From positions 620,001 through 684,000 of the forward strand of contig DASTGN010000004.1 of the NCBI GenBank assembly GCA_035719105.1: DNA of 64,000 bases, given 5' to 3'. Numbering within the stretch: the stretch's first letter is position 1; each line of letters begins with the position of its first letter. Under the pieces are notes generated by a model that saw only the letters and a program-made list of their open reading frames with translations, was not told where the DNA came from and ran no database searches. The DNA comes from UBA8389 sp035719105 (GTDB lineage: Bacteria; Bacteroidota; Bacteroidia; Bacteroidales; UBA1402). This document shows positions 34,693 through 42,641 of the stretch, one piece after another. Made by a program: the position numbers and the translations under genes.

Positions 34693-35451
34693 ATGCGAAA
34701 CGGAACCCGCGCCGCCCTACTTTTTTTTGTCATTGGTTTTTGCACTTGTTTGGTTTTGATTGCCCTTATCCGTTCGCTTCGACATTTTGACCTCAATTGG
34801 CCATTGGAAAAACCAAAAGCCATTGTCCAAGCAGTTTTCTATCCGGTCGGCGAATGTCCGGATTGCAAAAAGATTTCGCTTCAGTATTGGAAAGTTGATA
34901 AGTTGAACGATGACAACAATGTGCATTTGGAAGCAGCGCAACGGATGGGGCATGCGCCTTTTGCCACAAATGCGGAATTCGAACTGAAAAAGGACTTATT
35001 GGTCAACAGCCAGGTTTTTACGGAGGTGAAAGATTGCGAGATGTATACGGTCAAGAAACTGACCCACTCTTATCCTTATTTGGTTCCCCGTGGTTTGGTG
35101 CTGTTGAACGAAATCGGTTCGCGATTTGAGGCAAAATTGGAACGGCTGGAAATTGCACCCATGAAGATGCAGATCAGTTCGGTTTTGCGGACCAACGAGA
35201 GCCAGAACGGTCTTGGAAAGCGTAATACCAATGCAGCTCCACTATCTGCCCATTTATACGGCACGACCTTTGATATTTCCTACAAAGAGTTCTTACATCA
35301 AAGTGGTGAAATCGCCAAAGAGGGTTTTTGCCGACACGATTTGATGCGGCATGTCTTGGCTGAGGTGTTGACAGAAATGAGGGCTGAAGGGCGTTGCAAG
35401 GTGGTTATCGAACGCAAACAAGCCTGTTTTCACATTACGGTGGCCAATTAG
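34693..35451 (+). CDS. DUF5715-like protein, possible M15-type peptidase
   Basis: A 252-residue protein with an N-terminal membrane anchor or signal (about residues 7-30) and an extracytoplasmic domain. It resembles the Bacteroidota family DUF5715. The segment LSAHLYGTTFDISY follows the SxHxxGxxxD pattern of zinc D,D-peptidases (VanY/M15), and a later H at the C-terminus (ACFHITV) could be the third ligand. A murein peptidase role is an inference. The start is the ATG at 34693; a much longer upstream frame only reads through ung in antisense. It overlaps asnA by 4 nt tail to tail. Confidence 0.72.
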   Translation: MRNGTRAALLFFVIGFCTCLVLIALIRSLRHFDLNWPLEKPKAIVQAVFYPVGECPDCKKISLQYWKVDKLNDDNNVHLEAAQRMGHAPFATNAEFELKKDLLVNSQVFTEVKDCEMYTVKKLTHSYPYLVPRGLVLLNEIGSRFEAKLERLEIAPMKMQISSVLRTNESQNGLGKRNTNAAPLSAHLYGTTFDISYKEFLHQSGEIAKEGFCRHDLMRHVLAEVLTEMRAEGRCKVVIERKQACFHITVAN

Positions 35452-36485
35452 ATTAAAATCATGCCGTGGTCGGCGCACTTCTTGCGCATGTCTTCCGGCC
35501 AGATGCTCGCTTGGATTTCGCCAATGTGCGCCTTGCGCAACAGGAACATGCACAATCTTGACTGACCAATTCCACCACCAATGCTGAGGGGCAATTCTTC
35601 GTTGATCAATTTTTTGTGGAAATACAGTTCCTTGCGGTCTTCGGCTCCACACAGTTCGAGCTGTTTGAGCAATGCCTTTTTGTCCACACGGATGCCCATG
35701 GACGAAAGCTCCAAGGAGCTCCCAAGTACGCTGTTCCAGACGAACAAATCACCATTCAAACCTAGGAAACCTTCTTCGTTTTCTGTGGTCCAGTCGTCAT
35801 AGTCCGGGGCGCGGTCGTCGTGCTTGGCACCATTGGAAAGTTTCCCTCCGATACCAATGATAAAGGCAGCACCGTGTTCTCTGGTGAATTCGTTTTCACG
35901 TTCTTTCGGGCTGAGGTTGGGGTATTTGCGAACCAGTTCTTCAGCATGAATGAAAGCAATTTCTTCAGGTAAGGAAGGGTGGATTTCGGGGAATTGTTCA
36001 AAAACAAGGTATTCGGTTTGGCGGATGGCACCGTAAATGCGTTTGACAACGGATTTTAGGAAGGCAATGTTCCTGTTTTCGGCAGTAATGACCTGTTCCC
36101 AGTCCCATTGATCCACATAGAGGGAGTGTAAGTTGCCTAGTTCTTCGTCGGCACGGATGGCATTCATGTCGGTATAGAGCCCATAGCTGGGATCGATTCC
36201 ATATTCGCCCAACATCAGGCGTTTCCATTTGGCCAACGAATGAACGATTTCGGCCTTTTGGTCATTCATATCTTTGATGGGAAAACTGACCGGGCGTTCT
36301 TTGCCGGAAAGGTTATCGTTGATACCGGTTCCGCTAACGACAAACAACGGTGCAGTGACTCGGCGGAGGCGAAGTTCAGAAGAAAGGCTTTGTTGAAAGA
36401 AATCTTTGATTTGTTTGATGCCTTGTTCGGTTTTTTTCAGATCGATCAAAGCTTTATAACCCTTGGGCAGAATAAGATAGCTCAT
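35448..36485 (-). CDS. asnA: Aspartate-ammonia ligase
   Basis: Ammonia-dependent asparagine synthetase, 345 residues, a class II aaRS-like fold. Recognisable pieces are LRLRRVTAPLFV, GINDNLSGKERPVSF, LHSLYVDQWDWE and the C-terminal GGGIGQSRLCMFLL, where ATP binds. An in-frame ATG at 36563 would extend the protein by 26 residues but lies upstream of the promoter -7 box at 36519-36526. The ATG at 36485 (MSYLILPKGY) also matches family length. Confidence 0.95.
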   Translation of the reverse strand: MSYLILPKGYKALIDLKKTEQGIKQIKDFFQQSLSSELRLRRVTAPLFVVSGTGINDNLSGKERPVSFPIKDMNDQKAEIVHSLAKWKRLMLGEYGIDPSYGLYTDMNAIRADEELGNLHSLYVDQWDWEQVITAENRNIAFLKSVVKRIYGAIRQTEYLVFEQFPEIHPSLPEEIAFIHAEELVRKYPNLSPKERENEFTREHGAAFIIGIGGKLSNGAKHDDRAPDYDDWTTENEEGFLGLNGDLFVWNSVLGSSLELSSMGIRVDKKALLKQLELCGAEDRKELYFHKKLINEELPLSIGGGIGQSRLCMFLLRKAHIGEIQASIWPEDMRKKCADHGMILI

Positions 36486-36518
36486 GTTGGTGTTTTTTGG
36501 CCAATGTATTAATGTCGG

Positions 36519-36526
36519 CAAATGTA
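36519..36526 (-). promoter_or_regulatory. Promoter -7 box of asnA
   Basis: TACATTTG on the minus strand, a perfect TAnnTTTG match 33 nt before the ATG at 36485. Confidence 0.55.
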
Positions 36527-36691
36527 CGAGATAAATCTGACATTTTGATAGGTTTTTGTTCAAAATTCTACCAATGTTTCTGTTTTTTTAGGTGTTAAAA
36601 ATTGATATTGTTTGATTATTGCCGTTGCAGGTGCCTCTCCGCTCAATCTTTTTTAAGTGTTGTTTCTTTAAAAAAATATCGATTTTTATTG

Positions 36692-36699
36692 TACTTTTG
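36692..36699 (+). promoter_or_regulatory. Promoter -7 box of tRNA-Arg
   Basis: TACTTTTG, a perfect TAnnTTTG match, 10 nt before the first base of the tRNA. Confidence 0.65.
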
Positions 36700-36709
36700 T
36701 GGCCGTCTC

Positions 36710-36781
36710 GGTCCCGTAGTTCAATGGATAGAATAATGGATTCCGGTTCCATCGATTGGAGTTCGAGTCTCCACGGGATCA
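36710..36781 (+). tRNA. tRNA-Arg (anticodon CCG)
   Basis: Folds as a full cloverleaf. The acceptor stem GGTCCCG pairs with CGGGATC (one G-T pair). Then come T8-A9, the D stem GTTC/GAAT, anticodon stem ATGGA/TCCAT with loop TTCCGGT (anticodon CCG, reading CGG), a short variable loop, T stem TGGAG/CTCCA with loop TTCGAGT, and discriminator A. The CCA end is not encoded. Confidence 0.95.
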
Positions 36782-36790
36782 CGAACGAAA

Positions 36791-36828
36791 AACGCCAACG
36801 GCTCATTAATAGAGTGTTGGCGTTTTTT
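36791..36828 (+). terminator. Terminator after tRNA-Arg
   Basis: AACGCCAAC (36791-36799) pairs perfectly with GTTGGCGTT (36816-36824), followed by a T run. Confidence 0.88.
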
Positions 36829-36946
36829 CATTTGTTAATGTCCTAGTAGCTTCAATTAGACGTGAATTATACGTCTTTTACTGAAAATAATTTACTCATT
36901 ACAATGCAAAAACTGTAAACCTAGTTCAGTAGAAATAAAAAAAAGT

Positions 36947-36954
36947 TAACTTTG
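36947..36954 (+). promoter_or_regulatory. Candidate promoter -7 box of the leucine-rich repeat gene
   Basis: TAACTTTG, a TAnnTTTG match 73 nt before the ATG at 37028. No good -33 box. Confidence 0.35.
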
Positions 36955-37027
36955 AAAAGTCTTATCGTTAATGTCAATTGAATGATGATTTTAGTAAACT
37001 AGATTGAGAATCTATAAATTTAATATA

Positions 37028-38617
37028 ATGAGACCTTTGGTACTTTTTATTATGGCTCTTTTCATTTCGCTAAATGGATGGGCGCTAAATTTTACTGTAG
37101 ATGGCATCAACTATTCTACTATGAGATCAACAACTGTAGAAGTGGTCAGAGGGAATTATTTTGATGCAATTATAATTCCTTCTACGGTAGTTTATTCCAA
37201 TGTTACTTACTCTGTAGATGCAATTGGACTTTTTGCTTTTTCTGGTTGTATTGGATTAACATCTATCACCATCCCTCCTTCAGTTTTAAGTATTGAAAGT
37301 TCTGCTTTTTCTGGCTGTACTGGCTTGACTTCCATCACTATCCTGTCGTCAGATGTAAGTATAGGAAGCTCAGCTTTTTATGGTTGTAGTGGCTTAACTT
37401 CCATCACCATTCCGCCTTCAGTTACAAGCATTGGAATGTATGCTTTTTCTGGTTGTAAGGGATTGACTTCCATTACCTTTCCGCCTTCAGTTTTAAGTAT
37501 TGGAAGTTCAGCTTTTTATGGTTGTAGTGGCTTAACTTCCATCACCATTCCGTCTTCAGTTTTAGTGATTGGAAGTGATGCTTTTCAAGGTAGTACTGGA
37601 TTGATAACCGTTGATACCAACAATAAACAATACTCCAGTAAAGATGGGATATTGTACGATAAATATCTAACTGGACTACTTTGGTGTCCTATATCTTTGA
37701 AAGGAAGTTTAGACATTCCTTCTTCGGTTAAAAGTATTGAAGGGGCGGCTTTTCAAGGTTGTGCTGGTTTAACCTCCATCACCATCCCGCCTTCAGTTAT
37801 GAGTATTGGATTTTCTTCTTTTTCTGGATGTACTGGATTAAAATCTATCACAATCCCTTCTTCAGTTAAAAGTTTTGGAAGTTCTGTTTTTTCTGGATGT
37901 ACTGGTTTAACCTCTATCACCATACTGTCATCAATTTCATACATTGGATTTTCTTCTTTTTCTGGCTGTAATAGCTTAACTTCCATCACCATCCCATCTT
38001 CAGTTATAAGTATCGAAAATACAGCTTTTTCTGGTTGTACAGGCTTAACATCCATCACTATTCCGTCTTCAGTTACAAGTATTGGATATAATGCTTTTCA
38101 AGATTGTACTGGACTAACATCCATCAACATCCCGTCTTCAGTTACAATTATTGGAGATTATGCTTTTTCTGGTTGTACTGGATTAGCTTCAATAGAATTA
38201 AATGCAACGACGCCTCCATGGCTTTTTAGTGAGGGAGTGTTTGATATGGTTGATAAAACCAAATGTATATTAACCGTTCCCATGGGTTCATTGTATTTAT
38301 ACAAAAATGCACGATTTTGGGAAGATTTCTTAACCATCACAGAATCAAATCCTACTGGAGTTTCTGATGTAAATCTTAAGAAACTTATAATATACCCAAG
38401 CCCTGCTCTTTCTTATGTCAACCTGGAGTTGGGAGAATCATCAAACATTACCGACCTAATAGTATTTAATTCCCAAGGTCAAAGGGTTTATGAGTCTCAG
38501 ATTTCCAATAAACAGATTCAATTAGATGTGTCTCATTTCCCGAGTGGTTTGTATTTCATCAAAGTCAAGGGAATTGACAATCAACATCAAAGGTTTGGTA
38601 AGTTTATTAAAATCTAA
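37028..38617 (+). CDS. BspA-like leucine-rich repeat protein with T9SS sorting domain
   Basis: Surface or secreted protein of 529 residues. Signal peptide (about 1-19), then about eleven nearly identical 23-residue repeats of the LRR_5/BspA type (consensus SGCTGLTSITIPSSVTSIG plus xxAF). A 60-residue insertion separates the fifth and sixth repeats. The last about 80 residues are a type A T9SS C-terminal sorting domain (IIYPSPALSYVNLEL, LYFIKVKG). BspA proteins bind host or cell surfaces; the ligand here is unknown. Base composition is clearly more AT-rich than its neighbours. The in-frame TTG at 37004 is not used as the start because the signal peptide begins at the ATG. Confidence 0.88.
   Translation: MRPLVLFIMALFISLNGWALNFTVDGINYSTMRSTTVEVVRGNYFDAIIIPSTVVYSNVTYSVDAIGLFAFSGCIGLTSITIPPSVLSIESSAFSGCTGLTSITILSSDVSIGSSAFYGCSGLTSITIPPSVTSIGMYAFSGCKGLTSITFPPSVLSIGSSAFYGCSGLTSITIPSSVLVIGSDAFQGSTGLITVDTNNKQYSSKDGILYDKYLTGLLWCPISLKGSLDIPSSVKSIEGAAFQGCAGLTSITIPPSVMSIGFSSFSGCTGLKSITIPSSVKSFGSSVFSGCTGLTSITILSSISYIGFSSFSGCNSLTSITIPSSVISIENTAFSGCTGLTSITIPSSVTSIGYNAFQDCTGLTSINIPSSVTIIGDYAFSGCTGLASIELNATTPPWLFSEGVFDMVDKTKCILTVPMGSLYLYKNARFWEDFLTITESNPTGVSDVNLKKLIIYPSPALSYVNLELGESSNITDLIVFNSQGQRVYESQISNKQIQLDVSHFPSGLYFIKVKGIDNQHQRFGKFIKI
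37241..38190 (+). repeat. Tandem 69-bp repeats encoding the leucine-rich repeats
   Basis: About eleven copies of a 69-bp unit (23 codons) in two blocks of five and six. Sibling copies share long identical stretches at DNA level, for example around TTCTGGTTGTACTGG and the CATCACCAT(C/T)CCG segment. Such similarity suggests recent duplication or ongoing recombination, and copy number may vary between strains. Confidence 0.85.
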
Positions 38618-38632
38618 AATTGAGTTGCTAAC

Positions 38633-39190
38633 TTATCTCGGGGCTTCTTCGCGCAGCAGGTTCGTTTTTTGTTCGATGTCGTAGACGATGGCTTCGACTG
38701 AGATGGTGGCGCCGGAAATGCCGTCGATGTTTTTGCCGGTGATAAGTCTTTTGGACCCAACGTACCGGCGGAATTGTTTCAGCCAGTTTTTGGAGGTTAT
38801 TTCTTGTCCGTGAGTGGCCTGGTAGTTGTATACTTTGACTTCTTGAACCGAATAAGCAGAATCGAAAAGGATGAAGTAATCGAAATATTCGTATTCGTCA
38901 CCAAACCGAGCGTTCGGACTTGGATCCATACAACCGCCTGCCCGACAAGCATTAACACGTCCAATATAGACAAACTGCCTTGGAGCACTCGAAATCCCAT
39001 AAAACTTACCCATCGGAATTTGACTTTGAGCGTTCTCAGACAGCGTTAACTCCTTAAGCTGCGTCGTTGTAGAATCTGCTTTTTGAAGCACCTTTTTAAG
39101 AGAAGGTGGGTAGAAGTCCATCGAATTAAGTGCTGTCAAGCCTGCAAACAGCGACAATAGCGTAAAAATGATCAGAATGTTTCGAAACAT
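38633..39190 (-). CDS. FMN-binding domain protein
   Basis: A 185-residue extracytoplasmic protein: signal peptide or anchor (about residues 3-22), then an FMN_bind domain. The flavin-attachment motif NIDGISGATIS is the same type as in NqrB and NqrC, so FMN is probably bound covalently by an ApbE-like transferase. Two cysteines (NACRAGGCMD) lie in the middle of the domain. It follows the porin gene by 11 nt and is probably co-transcribed with it. A role in periplasmic electron transfer is an inference. The ATG at 39190 is chosen; an earlier frame start at 39232 would overlap the porin gene. Confidence 0.83.
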   Translation of the reverse strand: MFRNILIIFTLLSLFAGLTALNSMDFYPPSLKKVLQKADSTTTQLKELTLSENAQSQIPMGKFYGISSAPRQFVYIGRVNACRAGGCMDPSPNARFGDEYEYFDYFILFDSAYSVQEVKVYNYQATHGQEITSKNWLKQFRRYVGSKRLITGKNIDGISGATISVEAIVYDIEQKTNLLREEAPR

Positions 39191-39201
39191 ATTTGCTTGA
39201 C

Positions 39202-40404
39202 TTAAAACATCACGCCGACACCAACATTCCAAACTTTGGAGAACTCAGCAGCCGATTCAGCCTTGACAAACTGCAAGTCCGTCTTGACGACAGCGCCTTT
39301 GGCCAATTTGTAGGTAAGCCCGGTTGTAATTGCTTGATTGTTATAGGACTTGTTTTGTACCAATGCTCCAGCAGTGGATGCATGGGTGTCGTACTGTTCG
39401 TACCGCACAAAGGGAATCAACTCGGTTGAAACGTTTGTAAAAGTTCTCAGCACGTTGTAACCCGCTTCTAAATAATAACCGGTCATGGCACTTCCAAGGT
39501 CGTTTTGCGTACTGTTTACGGCTGTGAACCGGTTGTATTGTTCGGTGTTGCTTACGTTTGCGTGATAATACTGACCCCTCAATTGCAACCCACCCAATGT
39601 GTAACGGGCATCCGCACCCAGCATGGCCAGTCCCACAACGGAAGAATCGGCTTTCGACAAAGCGAGCACATCGCTTTTGTTGATACCATTATATAAGGTG
39701 CTTTGCGTTTTACCGAAATAGCCGGATAAACCTACGTTCAGGTTTCGGATGCCATAGTATTCTACTTTGCCTGCGAAATTGGGGGAACTGATAAAGGATT
39801 CGGCTCCCTTTTGGCGACCATTCCTAAAACCGTTTTTTCCAGAGAGGTTGGCTTTGCCGTTGTAACCGTTGAATCCGTTGACTAGGTAAGCCTGATATTT
39901 TAACGAGGCATCGATGTAATTGCCGCTCAATCCGAATCCAATTTCTCTCCAGGTAGTCGGTGAAATTTTGTTGTCTACCAGAGGACGTTCGACCCCGTTA
40001 AAGGTGGTGGGTTCGTGGTATTCGTTCACAATACCCATGGGAATGAGCAACAATCCAGCCCGGAGACTGATTTGGTTGTTGAGTTTGTGTTGTAAGAAAG
40101 CCTGTTCTACATACACTTCGCTCACATGTTCGAATTCGATTTCTGAGACAAACTGCGTTTTGGGATTGAAATTATAACCGAGCATCAAGACCATGCGGTG
40201 TACGTCCAACGAGCCGTTACTTCTGGTGTCTTTGCTGAAGGGCTGGTTGAAGTGCACTTCGCCGTAACCTCCTAAAACTAATTTACCATTGGAATCCAGC
40301 ACTTTATCTGCACTGTTCTGATACAGGTTGGTACTTTCAGTATTTTGAGCCTGAACTCCGAAAGTTAATGCCACCAAAAAGGCTAAACCGATAATTTTTT
40401 TCAT
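39202..40404 (-). CDS. Outer-membrane porin (phosphate-selective porin O/P-like)
   Basis: A 400-residue beta-barrel porin. Signal peptide about 1-19 ending in VQAQ, then barrel strands with alternating residues and a terminal aromatic (final Phe in VGVGVMF). GGYGEVHFNQPF and VSEIEFEHVSEVYVEQAFLQ are typical of Bacteroidota OprO/OprP-like porins. The substrate is unknown; the name does not prove phosphate specificity. Its partner downstream is the FMN-binding protein. Confidence 0.83.
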   Translation of the reverse strand: MKKIIGLAFLVALTFGVQAQNTESTNLYQNSADKVLDSNGKLVLGGYGEVHFNQPFSKDTRSNGSLDVHRMVLMLGYNFNPKTQFVSEIEFEHVSEVYVEQAFLQHKLNNQISLRAGLLLIPMGIVNEYHEPTTFNGVERPLVDNKISPTTWREIGFGLSGNYIDASLKYQAYLVNGFNGYNGKANLSGKNGFRNGRQKGAESFISSPNFAGKVEYYGIRNLNVGLSGYFGKTQSTLYNGINKSDVLALSKADSSVVGLAMLGADARYTLGGLQLRGQYYHANVSNTEQYNRFTAVNSTQNDLGSAMTGYYLEAGYNVLRTFTNVSTELIPFVRYEQYDTHASTAGALVQNKSYNNQAITTGLTYKLAKGAVVKTDLQFVKAESAAEFSKVWNVGVGVMF

Positions 40405-40429
40405 TTTTTTAGTTGATTGTTTACGGATG

Positions 40430-40460
40430 CAAATTTATCGGGATTGAAAAGTCTGTACAA
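40430..40460 (-). promoter_or_regulatory. Promoter of the porin-flavoprotein unit
   Basis: On the minus strand a -33 TTG (40460-40458) and a perfect -7 TAAATTTG (40437-40430), 20 nt apart. The porin ATG at 40404 follows after 25 nt. Confidence 0.65.
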
Positions 40461-40542
40461 TCGCTACTTTTGGTGATTTTGAAAGAAGCCCCTCCCTACT
40501 ATTGTGTAGTGTAAATGTGAATATTTCAAAATAATTCACACT

Positions 40543-40576
40543 TTTGGCATAAATGTGCAAAATAACGATATATTTG
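40543..40576 (+). promoter_or_regulatory. Promoter of sucCD
   Basis: A -33 TTTG at 40543-40546 and a perfect -7 TATATTTG at 40569-40576 (22 nt apart, slightly long). The ATG at 40585 is only 8 nt later, so the mRNA would be nearly leaderless. Confidence 0.5.
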
Positions 40577-40584
40577 TTTCCACT

Positions 40585-41751
40585 ATGAAATTGTTAGAGT
40601 ACCAATCGAAAAACATACTTCGTGAAGCGGGACTTCCAGTTCCACGAAGTTTACCAGTTAAATCAGCGGAAGAAATACCCGCTGCATTGCAAAAACTGGG
40701 CATTACCAGGGGTGTCGTCAAGGCACAGGCATTTACCGGAGCTCGTGGAAAAGCGGGTGGTATCAAGCTGTTCAACAATGAACAGGAAGCAAAAGATCTT
40801 ACATCTCGCATGATTGGAATGCAATTGGTTACCCATCAGACAGGGCCTGAGGGGGTCAAAATCCATTTGGTTTTGATAGAGGAAGCGTGTTCGATCGAGA
40901 AGGAATTTTATATGGCCATCACGTTGGACCGTACGGCAGTGAATCCGCTGATTATGATTTCCCCGGATGGTGGAATGGATATTGAGGCGGTTTCGGCAAA
41001 GTCTCCTGAGCGAATACTTCGAATTTATCCGGAAATCAACCAGCCTATTTCTGCCGAATTGCTTCATAAAGCATCCGACTTTTTAGGATTGGAAGGTTCA
41101 TTGGCTTCCCAATTTCACGATGTATTGCAAAAATTATATGTTGTTTATTACAACACCGATGCGATGCTTCTGGAAATCAATCCGCTGGCTGTTACGACCG
41201 ATCAGCGTTTGCTTTTGCTTGATTGTAAATTGGATATTGATGACAACGCAGACTATCGTCAAATGGAAACGGGTGGCGATCCGAATGCCGAAAAGACCCA
41301 TTCGGAAATTGAAGCTGCAAACTGGGGCATGAGTTACATTTCAATGGATGGAAACATCGGTTGTATGGTTAATGGAGCGGGGTTAGCTATGGCTACGATG
41401 GATTCTATTAAATACAGCGGAGGGAGTCCGGCCAATTTCTTGGATGTGGGCGGCTCTGCTACCGAGGAAGCAGTTGCCAAAGCAATCGAAATCATAGCCG
41501 GGGACCATGCGGTGGAATGTATTTTGGTCAATATTTTCGGTGGCATCATGAAGTGCGATACCATTGCTATCGGAATCGTTGCTGCTGTCAGTAAAAGTGT
41601 GCTCAAAATTCCCATGGTCGTCAGATTGGAAGGGAATAATGTAGAGCTTGGAAAAGAAATTCTGGCGAATTCAGGCTTAAATATTCAAAGTGCAGACAGT
41701 TTGGACGAGGCTGCTAGAAAAGCTGTTTTATTAACCCGTAAAAATTCATAA
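40585..41751 (+). CDS. sucC: Succinate-CoA ligase subunit beta
   Basis: Beta subunit of succinyl-CoA synthetase, 388 residues (same as E. coli). ATP-grasp domain at the N-terminus (MKLLEYQSKNILREAG; VVKAQAFTGARGKAGG) and a ligase domain with GGSATEEAVAKAI and NIFGGIMKCD at the C-terminus. It carries out the substrate-level phosphorylation step of the TCA cycle, or runs in reverse during succinate/propionate fermentation. Upstream in-frame GTG at 40555 would lie before the promoter -7 box. sucD follows after 2 nt. Confidence 0.95.
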   Translation: MKLLEYQSKNILREAGLPVPRSLPVKSAEEIPAALQKLGITRGVVKAQAFTGARGKAGGIKLFNNEQEAKDLTSRMIGMQLVTHQTGPEGVKIHLVLIEEACSIEKEFYMAITLDRTAVNPLIMISPDGGMDIEAVSAKSPERILRIYPEINQPISAELLHKASDFLGLEGSLASQFHDVLQKLYVVYYNTDAMLLEINPLAVTTDQRLLLLDCKLDIDDNADYRQMETGGDPNAEKTHSEIEAANWGMSYISMDGNIGCMVNGAGLAMATMDSIKYSGGSPANFLDVGGSATEEAVAKAIEIIAGDHAVECILVNIFGGIMKCDTIAIGIVAAVSKSVLKIPMVVRLEGNNVELGKEILANSGLNIQSADSLDEAARKAVLLTRKNS

Positions 41752-41753
41752 TC

Positions 41754-42641
41754 ATGGCCATTCTTGTCGATCGACATACCAAATTGATAACTCAGGGAAT
41801 AACGGGTAAGGCCGGATTATTTCATACTTTACGGTGCAGCGACTATGGAACCAATGTGGTTGGTGGTGTAAATCCTTTAAAGCAAGGAACGTTTGTGGAA
41901 GGCTTTCCAGTTTACGGATCGGTAAGGGAGGCTGTGGACAAAACCGGTGCCAACACCAGCATGATTTTCGTGCCTGCCCCTATGGCCGCCAAAGCCATTG
42001 TGGAAGCGGCCGATGCTGGCATCCAGCTGATTGTGGCCATTACCGAGGGCATCCCGGTTCGGGACATGTTGGAAGTTCGCCAATACTTGAAAGGATCTGG
42101 TTCCATTTTGATTGGCCCGAATTGCCCAGGAATTACAACCGCTGGTGTTGCCAAAGTCGGTATCGCACCAGGGTTCATCCATAAAAAGGGCAAGATTGGA
42201 ATTGTCTCCCGTTCTGGCACATTAACCTATGAGGCGGTCTATCAGACTACGCTTTCTGGTTTAGGGCAAACGACAGCCGTCGGAATCGGCGGTGACCCCG
42301 TGCATGGTCTGAATCACATCGATGTGATTCGGATGTTTCAGGAAGATTCTGAAACTGAGGGGATTATTTTGATTGGTGAAATTGGTGGTTCAGACGAAGA
42401 AGCAGCTGCCGAATACATTAAATCCAACGTCACCAAACCTGTTGCTGCCTTTATTGCCGGTGCGACGGCGCCCAGCGGGAAGCGGATGGGGCATGCCGGT
42501 GCCATTGTGAATGGTACCAGTGGTACTGCAGAAAGCAAAATCAGGGCGTTGGAAGATGCCAAGGTGTTTGTTGCCTTGACAGCCTCGGAAATCGGAAGTA
42601 AAATGAGTGATGCGATGTTGCATCATAATTTAAAATCATAG
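41754..42641 (+). CDS. sucD: Succinate-CoA ligase subunit alpha
   Basis: Alpha subunit, 295 residues, with the N-terminal CoA-binding Rossmann domain (ITQGITGKAGLFHT, GPNCPGITT) and the active-site phospho-His in GHAGAIVNGTSGTAESK. The heterotetramer with SucC makes ATP or GTP from succinyl-CoA. The last 19 nt overlap the 3' end of the convergent MG2-type gene. Confidence 0.95.
   Translation: MAILVDRHTKLITQGITGKAGLFHTLRCSDYGTNVVGGVNPLKQGTFVEGFPVYGSVREAVDKTGANTSMIFVPAPMAAKAIVEAADAGIQLIVAITEGIPVRDMLEVRQYLKGSGSILIGPNCPGITTAGVAKVGIAPGFIHKKGKIGIVSRSGTLTYEAVYQTTLSGLGQTTAVGIGGDPVHGLNHIDVIRMFQEDSETEGIILIGEIGGSDEEAAAEYIKSNVTKPVAAFIAGATAPSGKRMGHAGAIVNGTSGTAESKIRALEDAKVFVALTASEIGSKMSDAMLHHNLKS

Noticed and set aside
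36588..36806. 72-codon minus-strand frame
   Set aside because: It is antisense to the tRNA-Arg gene and its promoter.
37241..38190. Tandem repeats as a CRISPR array
   Set aside because: The 69-bp units are contiguous, in frame and encode leucine-rich repeats; there are no unique spacers.
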